Shown piece by piece: positions 23,926 to 27,335 of a stretch of 27,335 nucleotides of DNA. The position numbers and the translations under genes are program-made. The stretch is taken from the NCBI GenBank assembly GCA_012512055.1, contig JAAZEW010000208.1:1-27335 (forward strand), read 5' to 3'. Numbering within the stretch: the first letter of the stretch is position 1; every line of letters begins with the position of its first letter. The DNA is from Bacillota bacterium (GTDB lineage Bacteria; Bacillota_G; SHA-98; UBA4971). The notes under the pieces were generated by a model. That model was not told the origin of the DNA and did no database searches. It saw only the letters and a program-made list of their open reading frames with translations.

Positions 23926-25341
23926 CTACATACCCCTTCCGTTTTTTGTGCGGATATACTCGTCAATCCCATGGGCAGCCAGCTTGCCTGCGCCCATTGC
24001 TGCAATCACAGTGGCGGAGCCTGTAACAATATCGCCACCTGCGAATATTCCAGGTATGTTCGTCTTGCCTGTCTCTTCATCAGCGATGACGTTGCCGCGC
24101 CGACCCAGAGCAAGCCCGGAAACGGTCCTTATTAAGAGGGGGTTGGGATTGGTGCCGACAGCGGATATTACTGTGTCAACATCGAGGATGAATTCTGAAC
24201 CGGGAACAGGAATCGGCCTCCGCCTTCCGCTGTCATCTGCCTCGCCCAACTCCATCCGGATGCACTCCATCCCCTTTACCCAGCCTTGGTCATCTTCCAG
24301 GATACGCACCGGGTTTGAGAGGAGCATGAATTCGATTCCTTCCTCCTCCGCGTTTTCCACTTCTTCTACTCGTGCAGGCATTTCCGCTCTTGAACGCCTG
24401 TAGACGACTGTGACTTTTTCCGCACGCAATCTCAGCGCGGTTCGGGCGGAATCCATAGCCACATTGCCTCCGCCTACAACTACAACACGCTTACCGACCC
24501 AAATCGGAGTATCATATTCCGGAAATCGGTAGGCTTTCATCAGGTTTGCTCTGGTTAGGAATTCATTAGCTGAGTACACGCCGTTTAGGTTTTCCCCGGG
24601 CACTCCCAGGAAATAGGGCAGGCCGGCGCCTGTACCCAGGAATATGGCGTCAAATCCTTGTTGGAAAAGCTCATCCACTGCAACTGTTGTACCTACAAGC
24701 ACGTTAAGGCGTATTTCTACGCCTTGACTCCTAACATATTCCACCTCCTCATCAACAATGGCTTTCGGCAGACGAAACTCAGGGATACCGTACCTGAGCA
24801 CACCACCTGTAGCATGCAATGATTCAAACAGGACAACCTTGTAGCCAAGCTTGTTAAGCTCGGCTGCACACGTCAAGCCCGCAGGGCCTGAACCGACAAC
24901 TGCGACTTTTCCCGAAGACAAGTCAGAATGCACCGCTTCAGCCAGGGGATCCCCGTGAACTCTTTCGTAATCAGCGCAAAAACGCTCAAGGGCTCCTATT
25001 GCCACAGGTTCACCTTTCTTGCCCAGAGTGCATACTGCCTCGCACTGGCTTTCCTGAGGACATACGCGGCCACACATAGCAGGTAAACTGTTTTTTTCCT
25101 TAATCTTCTTTCCCGCCCCAAGGAAGTCGCCTTCTGCGATCAGGGCAATGAACTCAGGAATATCTACACCGACAGGACACCCGGCGACGCAAGGCTTCTT
25201 TGGACATCCAATACAACGAGTAGCTTCAGCCACTGCCAAATCCGGCGTGTAGCCTAACGCTACCTCGTCAAAGTTCCTAATGCGAATATCCGGAGCTTGT
25301 TTCGGCATTTCGTGTCTTTGTCTTCTTACTTTTGATGACAT
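23926..25341 (-). CDS. nfnB: NfnB-type large subunit, NADPH-binding bifurcating flavoprotein (GltA family)
   Basis: About 471 residues. An N-terminal iron-sulfur domain has [22 protein letters not shown] and [15 protein letters not shown]. An FAD-binding Rossmann fold ([21 protein letters not shown]) is followed by the NADPH-binding one ([29 protein letters not shown]) and the closing FAD motif [17 protein letters not shown]. It resembles the small subunit of glutamate synthase, but its pairing with the 2Fe-2S flavoprotein just upstream indicates NfnAB. That enzyme couples exergonic and endergonic electron transfer between ferredoxin, NADH and NADPH. Sulfide dehydrogenase (SudAB) is the alternative name for near-identical proteins. 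The ATG at 25341 has GGGGGG six bases upstream; one two codons earlier (25347) has none. The gene overlaps nfnA by about 16 bp. Confidence 0.88.
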   Translation of the reverse strand: MSSKVRRQRHEMPKQAPDIRIRNFDEVALGYTPDLAVAEATRCIGCPKKPCVAGCPVGVDIPEFIALIAEGDFLGAGKKIKEKNSLPAMCGRVCPQESQCEAVCTLGKKGEPVAIGALERFCADYERVHGDPLAEAVHSDLSSGKVAVVGSGPAGLTCAAELNKLGYKVVLFESLHATGGVLRYGIPEFRLPKAIVDEEVEYVRSQGVEIRLNVLVGTTVAVDELFQQGFDAIFLGTGAGLPYFLGVPGENLNGVYSANEFLTRANLMKAYRFPEYDTPIWVGKRVVVVGGGNVAMDSARTALRLRAEKVTVVYRRSRAEMPARVEEVENAEEEGIEFMLLSNPVRILEDDQGWVKGMECIRMELGEADDSGRRRPIPVPGSEFILDVDTVISAVGTNPNPLLIRTVSGLALGRRGNVIADEETGKTNIPGIFAGGDIVTGSATVIAAMGAGKLAAHGIDEYIRTKNGRGM

Positions 25342-26177
25342 TTGCATCCCCCCGCGCCGGCCAGATAATGTTCCATGGCGAGCTTTTCCTCTGCCAGAAA
25401 GCGCTTCTGTCTTGCTATCAATTCATCAAAATTCACCTTATGACCGTCAAACGCAGGACCTTCAACACAAGAGAACTTAGTCTCGCCGTCGATTGTCACA
25501 CGGCATGAACCACACATCCCTGTGCCGTCCACCATAATCGCGTTCAAGCTGACAATGGTCTTTACTCCGAACTCCCGAGTGACTCTTGACGCTTCGCGCA
25601 TCATCAGAAGAGGCCCTATGACTATTACCTCATCGGGACGAAGCCCCTTCTCCAGCAAGTCATGAAGGACTTCGGTAACAAAACCTTTGTGCCCGAAGCT
25701 TCCATCGTCTGTGCTGTAGTGAACCTCATCACTTGCCTGCTCCATTCTCTCTTTGAATATCAACATGTCTTTTGTCTGCGCGCCTATAAGAGATATGACT
25801 CGAGTCCCGAGTTTGTGGTAAGCCTTTGCCTCAGGGTATATTGGAGCAACCCCTACTCCTCCTGCTACACAAAGGACACAGTTCAGCTTCTCGATCTCTC
25901 TGGGAGTTCCAAGGGGGCCCACAATATCCAAAATAAAATCATCTTTCCTGAGCGTGCCCAACTCAGTCGTGCTTTTCCCAACTTCCTGAAACACCATGGT
26001 CAAAATGCCGGTCGTAGGATCGCTGTCTGCTATTGTTAAGGGGATTCGTTCTCCCCTTTCATGCATCCTTAACACGACAAACTGCCCTGGATGCGCATGA
26101 GCGCATATCTCAGGAGCGTCTACTTCAACTAGCTTGATTTTGGGCGCCAGCGTTTCTTTCTTGAGAATCTTATGCAT
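25326..26177 (-). CDS. nfnA: NfnA-type small subunit, ferredoxin-NADP reductase-like flavoprotein
   Basis: 283 residues. The FAD-binding barrel carries PGQFVVLRMHERGERIPLTIAD, the NAD-binding part VAGGVGVAPIYPEAKAYHKLG, and the C-terminal 2Fe-2S site VDGTGMCGSCRVTIDGETKFSC. This is the layout of NfnA, where NAD(H) reacts. ATG at 26177 follows GGAGGAG at 7 bases and gives the typical MHKILKKETLAPKIKLVEV start; an open frame to 26246 is unlikely to be used. Together with nfnB and fhs it forms one unit, just downstream of rex. Confidence 0.9.
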   Translation of the reverse strand: MHKILKKETLAPKIKLVEVDAPEICAHAHPGQFVVLRMHERGERIPLTIADSDPTTGILTMVFQEVGKSTTELGTLRKDDFILDIVGPLGTPREIEKLNCVLCVAGGVGVAPIYPEAKAYHKLGTRVISLIGAQTKDMLIFKERMEQASDEVHYSTDDGSFGHKGFVTEVLHDLLEKGLRPDEVIVIGPLLMMREASRVTREFGVKTIVSLNAIMVDGTGMCGSCRVTIDGETKFSCVEGPAFDGHKVNFDELIARQKRFLAEEKLAMEHYLAGAGGCKCHQK

Positions 26178-26235
26178 TTCACTCCTCCTTGCCCATGACC
26201 TGACATGTCCTGTGCCCGTAAAGCCGAAAAATGTA

Positions 26236-26295
26236 TCATGATGCAATTGTTAGTACGCCTAAAATAACCACGATATATATTCGATGCGACTTCAA
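26236..26295 (-). CDS. Possible 19-residue hydrophobic micro-ORF between rex and nfnA
   Basis: A TTG at 26295 lies five bases after GGGAGG and opens MKSHRIYIVVILGVLTIAS followed by TGA. It has a short basic head and one hydrophobic stretch, like small membrane peptides. The ribosome-binding site is good, but such ORFs arise by chance in AT-rich spacers. It could act as a leader peptide for nfnA or mean nothing. Confidence 0.2.
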   Translation of the reverse strand: MKSHRIYIVVILGVLTIAS

Positions 26296-26311
26296 ATAAT
26301 CCTCCCGAACC

Positions 26312-26947
26312 TTAGAGGTAATAAGCCAGGTGCATCAGATCTACGCTGAGATCTGTATTATGAACTCTGATTCCTTCAGGCGCTTTCAGGTGTACCGGCG
26401 CAAAGTTGAGAACTGCCTCGATTCCTGCGACGGCGCACTGATCCATCACTGTCTGAGCTGCCTCAGCGGGAACGGCTATGACAACCATCCTGAATCCAAG
26501 CTCCAGGGCCTTGTCGTGAAAGCGGTGAATATGGTCTATCGGTATTCCGTTGATCAGTTCACCGATTACCCCGGGATTGGAATCAAACAAAGCCACCAGC
26601 TTAAGATGGTAATCTTCTTCAGCGTCATACCTTTGAATTATATACCTGGCAATCGCATGGCCCAAATTGCCTACACCGATAATTCCGACCTTTATCTCCT
26701 TGTCCAGATTCAGAATATGTTTGAGCCTGCTGCGCAAGCTCCCTATATCATAGCCAAGCCCCTGCTTACCGAAGGCGCCGACAATACCGAGGTCCTTCCT
26801 GACCTGGGCAGGACTGACGCCTGACTTCTCACCCAGCTTAAAGGAGGAAATAATATTCCCGTAAGAGTCCTCACACAGGTTCTCAAGAACCCGAAGATAT
26901 ACAGGGAGGCGCCTAATAACAACATCAGGAATATTCCCCTTTTCCAC
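26312..26947 (-). CDS. rex: Rex, redox-sensing transcriptional repressor
   Basis: 211 residues. The N-terminal winged helix (RRLPVYLRVLENL to SGVSPAQVRKDLGIVGAFGKQG) binds DNA and the Rossmann domain (VGIIGVGNLGHAIARYI) reads the NADH/NAD ratio. LNFAPVHLKAPEGIRVHNTDLSVDL leads to the C-terminal helix that completes the dimer. Rex typically represses fermentative and electron-transfer operons until NADH accumulates; nfnAB, fhs and rnf downstream are logical targets, though no canonical operator was found. The start is GTG at 26947 behind GGGGGAGG. Confidence 0.95.
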   Translation of the reverse strand: MEKGNIPDVVIRRLPVYLRVLENLCEDSYGNIISSFKLGEKSGVSPAQVRKDLGIVGAFGKQGLGYDIGSLRSRLKHILNLDKEIKVGIIGVGNLGHAIARYIIQRYDAEEDYHLKLVALFDSNPGVIGELINGIPIDHIHRFHDKALELGFRMVVIAVPAEAAQTVMDQCAVAGIEAVLNFAPVHLKAPEGIRVHNTDLSVDLMHLAYYL

Positions 26948-27029
26948 TGTCCTCCCCCTTTATACATAGATCCATAACCATCAACCTTGCTTGGGTTCGG
27001 GTATTCCTCATTCATGCCCGGCGCACGCA

Positions 27030-27057
27030 ACAGAGCGGCGCAAAAGCGCCGCTCTGT
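27030..27057. other. Perfect 12-bp hairpin upstream of rex
   Basis: ACAGAGCGGCGC, loop AAAA, GCGCCGCTCTGT. It is exceptionally stable, but neither side has a U-tract. It lies in the 388-bp region between rex and the window end, which otherwise holds only element copy 4 and no supported gene. It may end transcription of the gene beyond the window, or act in the rex leader. Confidence 0.5.
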
Positions 27058-27123
27058 CTCAAGCTCAATCTATCCCGTCCGCTCAAGGCAGAGCCGGCGC
27101 CACCTTGATTCCACTTCAGACTT

Positions 27124-27335
27124 CTAAGTAGATCACCATAAGTAATCACCGGTTCCAGAAAGTGTACGTACCGTGCAGGGTTGCCGGTGTTGCACTCGGG
27201 GACGGCGCCCCAAGCGGGTCGCCTTGACAAAATCCGGCCCGTAAGCCAGTGGCCGAATTTTGACACCCCTCGCAGCAATCACCGCCAACCCAAGACAATC
27301 GAAAAACGAGCGAAAACTAATGAACTCATACTTAG
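27124..27335 (+). repeat. Dispersed intergenic element, copy 4 (212 bp, longest form)
   Basis: Starts CTAAGTAGATCACC and ends CATACTTAG exactly at the window end, with the full 7-bp terminal inverted repeat CTAAGTA. It has the first 44-bp unit and an extra module of about 36 bp shared with copy 3. Next is a TTGACA-flanked CCGGCC hairpin as in copy 1. The second unit has lost its GTACGTAC core by deletion. By analogy with copy 1, the next minus-strand gene probably ends with the TAA at 27334-27332. Confidence 0.85.

Noticed and set aside
26245..26275. Possible Rex operator before nfnA (TTGTTA ... TAACC)
   Set aside because: Half-sites are 12 bases apart rather than about 6, and the second half is imperfect; not the usual Rex palindrome.

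Overview
The window reads as chromosome of an anaerobic, spore-forming, Clostridia-type Bacillota. Three things point there. The gene order maf-radC-mreBCD-mrdA-minCDE-rodA-spoIVFA/B-like-radical SAM-DUF2344-rng-(rplU) is the Firmicute cell-shape/division neighbourhood. The Rnf, NfnAB and formyl-THF synthetase genes indicate anaerobic energy and C1 metabolism. A small acid-soluble spore protein gene and an intramembrane sporulation protease indicate endospore formation. All genes but one lie on the minus strand, so transcription runs from high to low coordinates. GTG and TTG starts are common.

Right part (27335 to 16932): rex (redox repressor), then nfnA-nfnB (electron-bifurcating ferredoxin:NADP oxidoreductase) and fhs (formate-THF ligase), ended by two tandem hairpin terminators. 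Next comes a complete rnfCDGEAB operon for the ion-pumping ferredoxin:NAD oxidoreductase. Together these balance ferredoxin, NADH and NADPH pools and feed the C1 branch. Centre (16931 to 15208): a lone plus-strand alpha/beta-type SASP gene with a strong terminator, then apbE, the flavin transferase expected to load FMN onto RnfG and RnfD, behind a good sigma-A-type promoter. Left-centre (15052 to 6051): maf, radC, mreBCD, mrdA, minCDE and rodA, i.e. the elongasome and division-site machinery. Left (6050 to 1): a shortened SpoIVFA-like membrane protein, a SpoIVFB-like M50 protease, the radical SAM/DUF2344 pair, RNase G, and a structured leader ending at what is probably the rplU start codon.

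The least ordinary content is a family of non-coding intergenic repeats of about 100-210 bp, with four copies at 10973-11172, 15107-15211, 16840-16935 and 27124-27335. Complete copies begin CTAAGTAGATC (CTAAGCAGATC in one) and end CATACTTAG, giving short terminal inverted repeats, and contain hairpins around an ACGTACGT-like core. Wherever a copy abuts a gene's 3' end (mreD, apbE, rnfB), the gene's TAA stop codon is the TAA inside the terminal CTAAG. An 11-bp match to the same terminus also supplies the TAA of the apparently truncated spoIVFA-like gene. The family looks like a MITE or REP-like element that settles at stop codons; I do not recognise it. No tRNA, rRNA, CRISPR array or transposase gene was seen.
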